The translations under genes and the position numbers were made by a program. From assembly GCA_002313795.1 (NCBI GenBank), contig DCCL01000211.1:1-6967 (forward strand): DNA of 6,967 nucleotides. Reading direction: 5' to 3'. How positions within the stretch are numbered: the stretch's first letter is position 1; the number at the start of each line of letters is the position of its first letter. The DNA is from Faecalibacterium prausnitzii. Lineage in GTDB: Bacteria; Bacillota; Clostridia; Oscillospirales; Ruminococcaceae. The notes under the pieces were generated by a model, which had not been told where the DNA came from, ran no database searches, and saw only the letters and a program-made list of their open reading frames with translations. Shown one piece after another: positions 1 through 4,918 of the stretch.

Positions 1-132
1 GACGATCCGTATCCCCCGAAGCCCGTGGTGAAGCCTGTTGCTCCCGCAGCAAAGCCCGCCGCACCGGCCGCAGCTCCTGCTGCAAAGCCGGAAGCCAAGG
101 CTGAGGCAAAGCCTGAGACCAAGGCAGAATAA
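1..132 (+). CDS. C-terminal tail of an unidentified protein (5' end outside window)
   Basis: The first forward frame is open from base 1 to a TAA at 130-132, giving the last 43 residues of a protein that begins upstream. The visible part is low complexity: Pro, Ala, Lys and Glu in loose repeats of the AAKP and PEAK kind, after a short DDPYPP lead-in. Such tails are usually disordered linkers or charged C-terminal extensions and carry no family signature, so the function cannot be named. That this frame is real is supported by the stop codon lying 12 nt before a strong intrinsic terminator (145-177) and by the absence of any other gene on this stretch. The low-complexity bias means the frame call itself is likely but not proven. 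Confidence 0.6.
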   Translation, partial: DDPYPPKPVVKPVAPAAKPAAPAAAPAAKPEAKAEAKPETKAE

Positions 133-144
133 GCATTGACCCCG

Positions 145-177
145 GGAGGGGCGGACAAGATGTCCGCCCCTCCTTTT
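145..177 (+). terminator. Intrinsic terminator of the left-edge gene
   Basis: A 13-bp perfect stem (145-157 paired with 161-173, arm GGAGGGGCGGACA) closes on a 3-nt loop and is followed by TTTT at 174-177. It lies 12 nt after the stop codon at 130-132 and should end transcription of that gene. Confidence 0.88.
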
Positions 178-180
178 ATT

Positions 181-290
181 ATCGCAATTTTTACCAATAA
201 CGCCTCCCAAGGCGGCATATTGGCGATGTGCAGTCTGCGGATGCGGCCAGTGCATGAGAAACATAAACTGCTGTATATTGCATAAAACCC
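181..290 (+). other. Copy A of a two-copy intergenic structured element
   Basis: This 110-nt non-coding stretch shares conserved blocks with 4919-5017: ATCGCAATTTT at its start (181-191), GCAGTCTGCGG (230-240), GTGCATGA (250-257) and ATAAAACC (282-289). A closed three-stem fold can be drawn. P1 pairs 181-188 with 277-283 (7 bp, bulged C183). P2 pairs CCAATA 194-199 with TATTGG 218-223, with an inner CGCC/GGCG pairing (201-204 with 211-214). P3 pairs GCAGT 230-234 with ACTGC 267-271 and TGC 236-238 with GCA 252-254, with GG/CC above. P2 has unrelated sequence in the other copy but still pairs, suggesting selection on structure. Strand is assigned from the shared orientation with copy B. It begins 3 nt after a terminator's T-run and its end overlaps a predicted -35 box, so whether it is transcribed is uncertain. 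It matches no RNA family I can name. Confidence 0.5.
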
Positions 291-305
291 ACAAATTGCT
301 ATAAT
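278..305 (+). promoter_or_regulatory. Promoter for the MFS gene, extended -10
   Basis: TATAAT at 300-305 is a perfect -10 box, preceded by TGC at 297-299 (the extended -10 TGN motif). TTGCAT at 278-283, 16 bp upstream, is a weak -35; the extended -10 could compensate. Transcription would start near 312, leaving a leader of about 60 nt with a GCCGC/GCGGC hairpin (322-326 with 335-339) before the start at 376. Confidence 0.65.
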
Positions 306-375
306 AAGATAGGATACAACACGCCGCACCGGCAAGCGGCGCAAACAGGAAAAGGAAAACGGAAAGAGGAACCAT

Positions 376-1506
376 ATGGAACAACAGAACACCCGCCTGC
401 GGAACGTGGGCTTCGTCACCTTCTTTTTCAGCGGCATCTGTGCCATCTCCAGCGGTGTCGTGGTCAGCCTGCTGCAGGAGCAGTATGGCTTTGCCTACGG
501 TATGACCGGCACGCTGCTCTCCCTGATGAGCATCGGCAACCTGCTGGCAGGCTTTCTCATCGCCATGCTGCCCGGCAAGCTGGGCATGAAGCCCAGTATC
601 CTGCTGCTGACCATCGGCTATGCCGTGGGCTACGCCATGATGGGCCTCAGCGGCGCAGTGGCTGTGCTGGCGCTGGGCTTCTTCCTGGTGGGCATCGCCA
701 AGGGCAGCGTCATGAACACCTGCACCATCCTGGTCAGCGATAACTCCGCCAGCCGCACCCGGGGCATGAACCTGATGCACAGCTGCTACGCCTGCGGCGC
801 ACTGCTCTGTCCCTTCTTCATTGCAGCGGCGGGCAAGGTGAGCGGCTCCTTTGCCGTGCTGGTGCTGGCGGTGCTGGGCCTGCTGCTCTGGCTGGTGTAT
901 ATGGGCACTCCCTTTGCAGGCAAGGGCGCAGGCAAAAAAGAAGTCACCGATTGGAGCTTCCTCAAGTCCACCCGTTTCTGGCTGCTGACCGGCCTGCTGT
1001 TCTGCCAGAACGCTGCAGAGCAGAGCGTCACCGGCTGGATGGTCACTTACTTTAAGGGCAGCGGCATCATTGCAGGCGCACTGGCGGCCTATACTGTTAC
1101 CGTCATGTGGGGCGCTACGTTAGTGGCCCGTCTCCTCATCGCCTTTGTGTTCCCCTTCAAACAGCCCCGCAAGGCCATGGTGGTCATGGGCGTGACCTGC
1201 ACCATCTTCTACATCCTGATGATGCAGGCCCACAGTCAGGGCGCAGCCATCCTGCTGCTGTTTGCCTTCGCCTTTGCCATGGCAGGCATGAACCCCACCG
1301 CCGTTGCCAGCGCAGGCCGGATGACCAGCGTCACCAGCATGGGCATCATGCTGCCGGTGGCTTCCAGCGGTGCCATCCTGATGCCCTGGGTCATCGGCAT
1401 GGTGGCTCAGAGCGCCGGCCTTGCTGCAGGCATGATGACCAATATCGTGCCCTGTGTGGGACTTATCATCTTCTCCATCCTTGTGGCAAAGCTGCCGGAA
1501 GAGTAA
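376..1506 (+). CDS. MFS transporter, 12 TM, substrate unknown
   Basis: A 376-residue hydrophobic protein with the shape of a major facilitator superfamily permease, moving a small solute across the inner membrane by secondary transport. About 12 membrane segments can be drawn (roughly residues 11-31, 44-64, 72-91, 93-113, 134-152, 158-176, then 201-211, 234-258, 266-284, 289-309, 322-345, 351-372), in two halves joined by a short basic cytoplasmic loop (180-200). The 2-3 loop (LPGKLGMKP, 65-73) sits where MFS motif A is found but lacks its usual acidic residue. The general look resembles the FucP/sugar-type MFS branch, but nothing visible fixes the substrate. The ATG at 376 is preceded by GAGGA (366-370), a short 5-nt spacing. 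It appears to be a single-gene unit with its own promoter and a terminator directly after the stop. Confidence 0.88.
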   Translation: MEQQNTRLRNVGFVTFFFSGICAISSGVVVSLLQEQYGFAYGMTGTLLSLMSIGNLLAGFLIAMLPGKLGMKPSILLLTIGYAVGYAMMGLSGAVAVLALGFFLVGIAKGSVMNTCTILVSDNSASRTRGMNLMHSCYACGALLCPFFIAAAGKVSGSFAVLVLAVLGLLLWLVYMGTPFAGKGAGKKEVTDWSFLKSTRFWLLTGLLFCQNAAEQSVTGWMVTYFKGSGIIAGALAAYTVTVMWGATLVARLLIAFVFPFKQPRKAMVVMGVTCTIFYILMMQAHSQGAAILLLFAFAFAMAGMNPTAVASAGRMTSVTSMGIMLPVASSGAILMPWVIGMVAQSAGLAAGMMTNIVPCVGLIIFSILVAKLPEE

Positions 1507-1510
1507 AACG

Positions 1511-1540
1511 AAAAAGCCGACGCATCTGCGTCGGCTTTTT
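1511..1540. terminator. Bidirectional terminator between MFS and hxlR
   Basis: A 13-bp perfect stem, arm AAAAAGCCGACGC (1511-1523) paired with 1528-1540, with loop ATCT. The T-run at 1535-1541 serves the MFS gene on the plus strand. The A-run at 1511-1515 becomes a T-run for the hxlR gene ending at 1553 on the minus strand. It lies 4 nt and 12 nt from the two stop codons. Confidence 0.92.
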
Positions 1541-1552
1541 TAAAATGGTGCT

Positions 1553-1879
1553 TCATTGCACGACCGATTTGTAGTAATTTCCGAAATCGGCAAGTGAGTC
1601 GATGATGGGCAGCATCTTTTGCCCCAAATCGGTCAGGCCGTACTCGACCCGCGGGGGCAGTTCCTGATAGTCGTGCCGGTAAGCGAGTCCGTCATCTATC
1701 ATCTGCCGCAGGCTGTCGGTCAGGACTTTCTGCGAAATGCCGTCCAAGTCCCGCTGAAGTTCGTTGAACCGCCACGGGCGGGTCCTCAGGTTGCGCAGGA
1801 TGAGCAGTTTCCATTTGCCGCCGATGAGGGCGACCGCAGTAGCGACCGGACATGCGGGCAGTTCCTCTTTTGTTTTCAT
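1553..1879 (-). CDS. HxlR-family winged-helix regulator with one N-terminal cysteine
   Basis: A small DNA-binding protein of the HxlR family (MarR-like winged helix, dimeric). Visible family features are CPVATAVALIGGKWKLLILRNL at residues 10-31 (given here as the stretch from Cys10 to Leu31, key residues C10, G20, K23, W23-24 region), the recognition-helix part ISQKVLTDSLRQM, and the wing segment PPRVEYGLTDLG. The only Cys aligns with Cys6 of Bacillus subtilis YodB, a thiol-based sensor of quinones and electrophiles, while YodB's C-terminal cysteines have no equivalent here. Start choice: ATGs at 1885 and 1879 both follow GGGAGG (1890-1895), at spacings of 4 and 10 nt. I take 1879 because family members commonly begin MKTKEELP; 1885 is the alternative and an ATG at 1912 is upstream of the ribosome binding site. 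It is divergent from the cupin gene, its likely target, and probably autoregulated. Confidence 0.88.
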   Translation of the reverse strand: MKTKEELPACPVATAVALIGGKWKLLILRNLRTRPWRFNELQRDLDGISQKVLTDSLRQMIDDGLAYRHDYQELPPRVEYGLTDLGQKMLPIIDSLADFGNYYKSVVQ

Positions 1880-1889
1880 TGTCATATAT

Positions 1890-1895
1890 CCTCCC
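1890..1895 (-). promoter_or_regulatory. Ribosome binding site of hxlR
   Basis: GGGAGG on the minus strand. It lies inside the longer reading frame that begins at 1912, which argues against that start, and leaves 4 nt to the ATG at 1885 or 10 nt to the ATG at 1879. Confidence 0.75.
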
Positions 1896-1900
1896 GGCTG

Positions 1901-1929
1901 AGTATAACACATTCTATTTTGTATGTACA
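1901..1929 (-). promoter_or_regulatory. Predicted hxlR promoter
   Basis: On the minus strand, TGTACA (1924-1929) as -35 and TATACT (1901-1906) as -10 are separated by 17 bp. TATACT matches the consensus at 5 of 6 positions and TGTACA at 4 of 6. The transcript would start only just upstream of the ribosome binding site, giving a very short leader. Confidence 0.5.
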
Positions 1930-1934
1930 GTTAT

Positions 1935-1954
1935 AAAAAAGTGCGTACTTGTTT
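1935..1954. promoter_or_regulatory. Candidate HxlR operator between divergent promoters
   Basis: A 20-bp interrupted inverted repeat centred between 1944 and 1945 has 8 of 10 matching positions (mismatches at 1943/1946 and 1938/1951), with core AAGTGCGTACTT. It overlaps the predicted cupin -35. A second palindrome, TGTACA at 1924-1929, forms the predicted hxlR -35, and the two GTAC tetramers (1925 and 1945) are 20 bp apart, close to two helical turns. The placement suits a dimeric regulator controlling both genes. Binding is inferred. Confidence 0.45.
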
Positions 1955-1977
1955 TTGAGTGTGCAAACCTGTAAACT
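1949..1977 (+). promoter_or_regulatory. Predicted cupin promoter
   Basis: TTGTTT (1949-1954) and TAAACT (1972-1977) are 17 bp apart. Both are weak matches (3 of 6 and 4 of 6), which would suit a promoter under activator or derepression control. The -35 lies inside the candidate operator. Confidence 0.35.
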
Positions 1978-1981
1978 GAAA

Positions 1982-2006
1982 ACAGGCAAGAAACTTGCGA
2001 ATCTGT
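1982..2006 (+). promoter_or_regulatory. Small hairpin in the cupin leader
   Basis: GCAAG (1986-1990) pairs with CTTGC (1994-1998) around an AAA loop, and ACAG (1982-1985) can pair with CTGT (2003-2006) with an internal GAAT. It ends 3 nt before the ribosome binding site. It may stabilise the 5' end or affect initiation; no role is shown. Confidence 0.3.
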
Positions 2007-2009
2007 TTT

Positions 2010-2014
2010 GGAGG
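2010..2014 (+). promoter_or_regulatory. Ribosome binding site setting the cupin start
   Basis: GGAGG lies 8 nt before the ATG at 2023. It makes that ATG the start, rather than the in-frame TTG at 2008, which overlaps the ribosome binding site itself. Confidence 0.85.
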
Positions 2015-2022
2015 TCCCGATT

Positions 2023-2376
2023 ATGGCAAACTACGCAAAGATCAATGTTGGAAACGAAGGTCGTGTTGAGCTTCATGATAAACTGGGTCTGACCGGTGCA
2101 GAGGTCAGTGTCAACCAGCTCCCCGCCGGTGCAGGCGTGCCCTTTGTGCACTCCCACAAGAACAACGAGGAAATCTACGGCATCCTCGCAGGCCGGGGCA
2201 AGGCTGTCCTTGACGGCGAGGAGATCGACCTTGTGGCAGGCGACTGGCTGAAGGTCGCTCCGGCTGCAAAGCGTCAGTTCTCCGCAGCAGCAGACAGCGG
2301 CATCACCTATGTCTGCATTCAGGTCAAGGAGAACTCTCTCGGTGGGTTCACGGCAGAGGATGCTGTTGTCTACTGA
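2023..2376 (+). CDS. Small single-domain cupin protein
   Basis: A 117-residue protein made of one cupin beta-barrel. Cupin motif 1 is seen at residues 38-57, with the metal ligands His43 and His45 (HSH) and Glu49 or Glu50, followed by EIYGILAGRG, the typical hairpin of the conserved barrel. Motif 2 is at about 73-86 (GDWLKVAP then KRQF); the His expected at the PxGxxH position is replaced by Gln85. The usual three-His, one-Glu metal site is therefore incomplete, and metal binding may be altered or absent. The function is unknown: small cupins of this kind are annotated as isomerases, dioxygenases or binding proteins, and nothing here decides. It is divergent from an HxlR regulator and ends at a terminator shared with queH, so it is probably a single-gene target of that regulator, perhaps in detoxification or redox response. 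Confidence 0.85.
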   Translation: MANYAKINVGNEGRVELHDKLGLTGAEVSVNQLPAGAGVPFVHSHKNNEEIYGILAGRGKAVLDGEEIDLVAGDWLKVAPAAKRQFSAAADSGITYVCIQVKENSLGGFTAEDAVVY

Positions 2377-2388
2377 GAAGCATGGACA

Positions 2389-2436
2389 AAAACGTCCCAT
2401 GTCCTCACCGCAATGGTGCCGGACATGGGACGTTTT
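2389..2436. terminator. Bidirectional terminator between cupin and queH
   Basis: A perfect 16-bp inverted repeat (arm AAAACGTCCCATGTCC, 2389-2404 paired with 2421-2436). Its 16-nt loop contains a further CACC/GGTG pairing (2406-2409 with 2415-2418). T-runs appear on both strands (2433-2436 on plus; the A-run 2388-2392 on minus), so it can stop transcripts from both converging genes. Confidence 0.9.
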
Positions 2437-2445
2437 GCGTTCTGC

Positions 2446-3063
2446 TCAGACGATGCCCCTTGCCTTTGCGCTGAACTCACAGCCGCAGTAATCCTGCCGG
2501 TAAAGGCCATATTCCTCCGACAGCTGCAAAGAGCGCAGATAGCCATTCTGCTTCTTGAAATCGGAGGGCAGATGCTTCACGCCGAATTCCTGCTCCAGCT
2601 CCTGCCCGATGGCGTTGATGCGCTTGGCGTCCTTGTGGGGGCTGATGGAGAGGGTGGTGGTGAACCAGTCGAAGCCGTGTTCGGCGGCATACTGGGCCGC
2701 CCGGCGCATCCGCAGACGGTAGCAGACGGTGCACCGGCTGCCCCGTTCCGGCTCGTTCTCAAGGCCCGCCACGGCAGAATAGAACTCCTGCGGGTCGTAG
2801 TGGTCTTCTACTACGGTCACACCCAGCGGGTGGGCTGCGGCCACAAAGCGTTCCAGCTCCTCGCCCCGGCGGTGATACTCCTCGGCGGGCCAGGTGTTGG
2901 GGTTGTAATAGAGCACGGTGATGTCGAAATACTGGCACAGCTGTTCCAGCACCGCACTGGAACAGGGCCCGCAGCAGGCATGGAGAAGCAGTCGGGGCCG
3001 GGAAGCGCCCAGAGTTTTCAACACTTCGTTCATCTGCTGTGAATAATTCAGCTGGTTTGACAT
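2446..3063 (-). CDS. queH: Epoxyqueuosine reductase QueH
   Basis: A 205-residue protein of the QueH (formerly DUF208) family, which reduces epoxyqueuosine to queuosine at position 34 of tRNAs with a GUN anticodon. It is the cobalamin-independent alternative to QueG and acts in the cytoplasm. Diagnostic features in order: HACCGPCS at residues 28-35 (Cys30, Cys31, Cys34), [14 protein letters not shown] at 106-119 (Cys111, Cys114), [10 protein letters not shown] at 136-145, and the C-terminal [29 protein letters not shown] stretch spanning 167-195 (key Cys193, Cys195). The conserved cysteines serve iron-sulfur and iron binding in studied members. The length is normal for the family. The start at 3063 has AAAGGA 9 nt upstream. 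Other queuosine genes are not in the window, so it stands alone, divergent from the DUF896 gene. Confidence 0.96.
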   Translation of the reverse strand: MSNQLNYSQQMNEVLKTLGASRPRLLLHACCGPCSSAVLEQLCQYFDITVLYYNPNTWPAEEYHRRGEELERFVAAAHPLGVTVVEDHYDPQEFYSAVAGLENEPERGSRCTVCYRLRMRRAAQYAAEHGFDWFTTTLSISPHKDAKRINAIGQELEQEFGVKHLPSDFKKQNGYLRSLQLSEEYGLYRQDYCGCEFSAKARGIV

Positions 3064-3090
3064 AAGAAAAGTCCTTTGCTATACTGAAAT

Positions 3091-3166
3091 AGCCCTCTCA
3101 GGCGCGCTGCGCGGGAGACATTGGCAGACAGAGCGGCTTTGCGCCGGGCCCTGCTGCGGAGGGCAG
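3091..3166. repeat. GC-rich palindromic stretch, possible relic of an intergenic repeat
   Basis: Between queH and the DUF896 gene lies a run of small hairpins: TCTC/GAGA (3096-3099 with 3115-3118) around CGCG/CGCG (3103-3106 with 3110-3113), GGC/GCC near 3135-3145, and GCCCT/AGGGC (3148-3152 with 3160-3164). The opening words (TAGCCCTCTCAG, then GGGAGA and TTGGCA) resemble the palindromic dispersed repeats I recall from Faecalibacterium-type genomes, but shortened. The repeat assignment rests on memory of that style, not on an alignment; it could equally be the leader of either neighbour. Confidence 0.25.
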
Positions 3167-3199
3167 CTTATATTATATCACAAACGGAGGAAAACTTCG

Positions 3200-3403
3200 A
3201 TGACCAAAGAGAAAATTGCCCGCATCAATGAGCTGGCACATAAGAGCAAGACCACCGGCCTGACCGAGGAGGAGAAGGCCGAACAGCAGGCCCTGCGTCA
3301 GGAGTATCTGGAGGACATAAAAGCCAACCTCCTCACCCAGCTGGAACACACCTCCATCAAGGAGCCGGACGGCACCATCCACAAGCTGGGCAAGAAGTTC
3401 TGA
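3200..3403 (+). CDS. DUF896 / YnzC-like small protein
   Basis: A 67-residue protein of the DUF896 (UPF0291, YnzC) family found across Firmicutes. Residues 2-47 give the family's two-helix hairpin: [15 protein letters not shown], a turn at TTGLTEEE, then [21 protein letters not shown]. The C-terminal 20 residues ([18 protein letters not shown]) are polar and probably flexible. The family's biochemical role is not established; in Bacillus subtilis ynzC lies in the LexA-controlled yneA operon, but no such neighbour is seen here. GGAGG at 3186-3190 lies 9 nt before the ATG, and a terminator follows the stop, so it looks like a single-gene unit. Length matches the family. Confidence 0.92.
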   Translation: MTKEKIARINELAHKSKTTGLTEEEKAEQQALRQEYLEDIKANLLTQLEHTSIKEPDGTIHKLGKKF

Positions 3404-3420
3404 GACCAGGCGCAGACAAT

Positions 3421-3460
3421 GGGGAAAAAGTCGTACAAAACCGCTTTTTCCTCTTTTTTT
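3421..3460 (+). terminator. Intrinsic terminator after the DUF896 gene
   Basis: GGAAAAAG (3423-3430) pairs with CTTTTTCC (3444-3451), extended inward by CG/CG (3432-3433 with 3442-3443) and outward by GG/TC, and is followed by seven T (3454-3460). The stem is AT-rich but the T-run is strong. The purA promoter begins at its end. Confidence 0.75.
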
Positions 3461-3488
3461 GTCCGCAAAAGAGTGCTATACTTATACT
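3459..3488 (+). promoter_or_regulatory. Predicted purA promoter
   Basis: TTGTCC (3459-3464) and TATACT (3483-3488) are 18 bp apart, matching consensus at 4 of 6 and 5 of 6 positions. A second TATACT at 3477-3482 is offset by six bases and would leave a spacing of only 12, so the first reading is preferred. Transcription would start near 3495. Confidence 0.6.
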
Positions 3489-3490
3489 TG

Positions 3491-3585
3491 AGCTGGTGCG
3501 CGTTCCGGGGAGGAACGCCGCCGCGCAAAGCTTGTTTCCCAAGGTGGCGTATCCCGGGCAAGGTGCACGGAAAAGGCTGTCTTTT
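3491..3585 (+). promoter_or_regulatory. Hairpin-rich purA leader
   Basis: The roughly 117 nt between the predicted start of transcription and the purA ATG are GC-rich, non-coding and foldable. The main hairpin is GCGTTCC/GGAACGC (3500-3506 with 3512-3518, loop GGGGA), extendable by TGC/GCA (3497-3499 with 3525-3527) and AGCT/AGCT (3491-3494 with 3529-3532). A competing TGCGCG/CGCGCA pairing (3497-3502 with 3522-3527) exists. Downstream, CTTG/CAAG with CCC/GGG (3531-3540 with 3556-3562) and AAAAG/CTTTT (3571-3575 with 3581-3585) can form. Mutually exclusive pairings are the hallmark of a switch, but no known riboswitch consensus is recognised and a ligand cannot be named. Confidence 0.35.
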
Positions 3586-3611
3586 GAAAAACTATAAAGA
3601 GGTCATTTATT

Positions 3612-4907
3612 ATGCTTACTGCAATTACGGGTATCAACTGGGGCGATGAAGGCAAGGGCCGCATGGTCGACCTCATCAGCCAGGAGTATGACATCGTTGC
3701 ACGCTATCAGGGCGGCAACAACGCAGGACACACCGTGAAGAACGAGCGGGGCAAGTTCGTGCTGAACCTGCTGCCCTCCGGCATCCTGCGCCCCAATGTT
3801 GTCTGTGTCATGGGCAACGGCATGGTCATCGACCCGCATCACCTGGACGGTGAGATCAATAAGCTGCGGGAACAGGGCATCGCCATCAGCCCCGCCAACC
3901 TGAAGATCTCCGACCGCGCCACCATCACCATGCCCTACCATGTGGAGCAGGATGGTCTGGAAGAGGCACGCCTCGCCAAGACCGGTGCACAGTTCGGCTC
4001 CACCAAGCGCGGCATCGCCTACGCTTACGGCGACAAGTACATGAAGAAGACCCTCCGCATGGGCGACCTGCTCCATCTGGACGACTCCGTGAAGAAGCGT
4101 CTGATCACCATGGTGGACTCCAAGAATCTGGTCATGGAGGGCAGCTACAACGTTGCTCCCATCAGCGTGGATGAGATGTGGGCATGGCTGGAGAAGTATG
4201 CCGCCATCTTCAAGGATTATATCTGCGACGTGGGCCAGTATCTGGCCGACGCCGATGCTGAGGGCAAGAAGGTGCTGTTCGAGGCTCAGCTGGGCGCTCT
4301 GCGCGACATCGACTTCGGCATCTACCCCTACACCACTTCCTCCAACGTCATCGGTGCTTACGCTCCCATCGGTGCAGGCATCCCGGGCCATAAGCTGACC
4401 AACTCCATCGGCGTCATGAAGGCTTATTCTTCCTGCGTCGGTGACGGCCCCTTCACCACCGAGCTGGCCATGACCGAGGAAGAGAAGCACGCTCTGCGTG
4501 AGGCTGGCCATGAGTACGGCGCAGCCACCGGCCGTCCCCGCCGTGTCGGCCCCGTTGACCTGGTGGCAAGCCGCTACGGCGTCTTCTGCCAGGGCTGTGA
4601 CGAGGTGGCTCTGACCCTGCTGGACGTGCTGAGCTACATGGAGAAGATCCCCATGGTCACGGCTTACAAGCTGAGCGACGGCACCATCACCAAGCGCTTC
4701 CCCATGGGCGAGGCTCTGGATACCGCACAGCCGGTGGTGGAGTATCTGCCCGGCTGGCACTGCGATATCACCGCAGTCCGCAAGTGGGAAGACCTGCCCA
4801 AGGCCGCTCAGGATTACGTGGAGTATCTGGAAAAGGCCGTCGGCTGCAAGATCACCTATATCTCTGTGGGCGCAGAGCGTGAGGCATACATCCATCACGT
4901 TGTCTGA
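3612..4907 (+). CDS. purA: Adenylosuccinate synthetase (clostridial-type, divergent)
   Basis: Catalyses IMP + aspartate + GTP to adenylosuccinate + GDP + phosphate, the first committed step from IMP to AMP, in the cytoplasm. The 431 residues match the family length (E. coli 432). Family landmarks are WGDEGKG at 10-16 (catalytic Asp12, Lys15), GGNNAGHT at 34-41 (His40), GST at 129-131, YPYTTSSN at 238-245, ATGRPRR at 305-311, LDVL at 337-340 and ISVG at 417-420. By my alignment to E. coli PurA several usually conserved positions differ: Gln of the AQGT loop is Leu227, the following DIDHG His is Phe235, and the Lys of the guanine-binding TKLD is Leu336. This resembles a divergent clostridial branch and does not look like decay. 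GAGG at 3599-3602 lies 9 nt before the ATG. No terminator precedes degV. Confidence 0.95.
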   Translation: MLTAITGINWGDEGKGRMVDLISQEYDIVARYQGGNNAGHTVKNERGKFVLNLLPSGILRPNVVCVMGNGMVIDPHHLDGEINKLREQGIAISPANLKISDRATITMPYHVEQDGLEEARLAKTGAQFGSTKRGIAYAYGDKYMKKTLRMGDLLHLDDSVKKRLITMVDSKNLVMEGSYNVAPISVDEMWAWLEKYAAIFKDYICDVGQYLADADAEGKKVLFEAQLGALRDIDFGIYPYTTSSNVIGAYAPIGAGIPGHKLTNSIGVMKAYSSCVGDGPFTTELAMTEEEKHALREAGHEYGAATGRPRRVGPVDLVASRYGVFCQGCDEVALTLLDVLSYMEKIPMVTAYKLSDGTITKRFPMGEALDTAQPVVEYLPGWHCDITAVRKWEDLPKAAQDYVEYLEKAVGCKITYISVGAEREAYIHHVV

Positions 4908-4918
4908 GCGCTGCGACC

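Noticed and set aside
181..290. Known riboswitch classes (purine, TPP, FMN, SAM-I, THF, c-di-GMP, ZTP, fluoride, preQ1) for copies A and B
   Set aside because: None of the consensus core sequences I know for these classes is visible in either copy; an Rfam scan would settle it.
1107..1574. 155-codon open frame overlapping the MFS 3' end
   Set aside because: Out of frame with the MFS transporter, His/Arg/Pro-rich, and it crosses the terminator at 1511-1540.
2413..3042. Plus-strand open frame opposite queH
   Set aside because: QueH on the minus strand has all family cysteines; this frame is its antisense shadow and has no ribosome binding site.
3071..3080. A promoter for queH on the minus strand at TATAGC
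   Set aside because: Only a weak -10-like word with no acceptable -35 and almost no leader; not strong enough to list.
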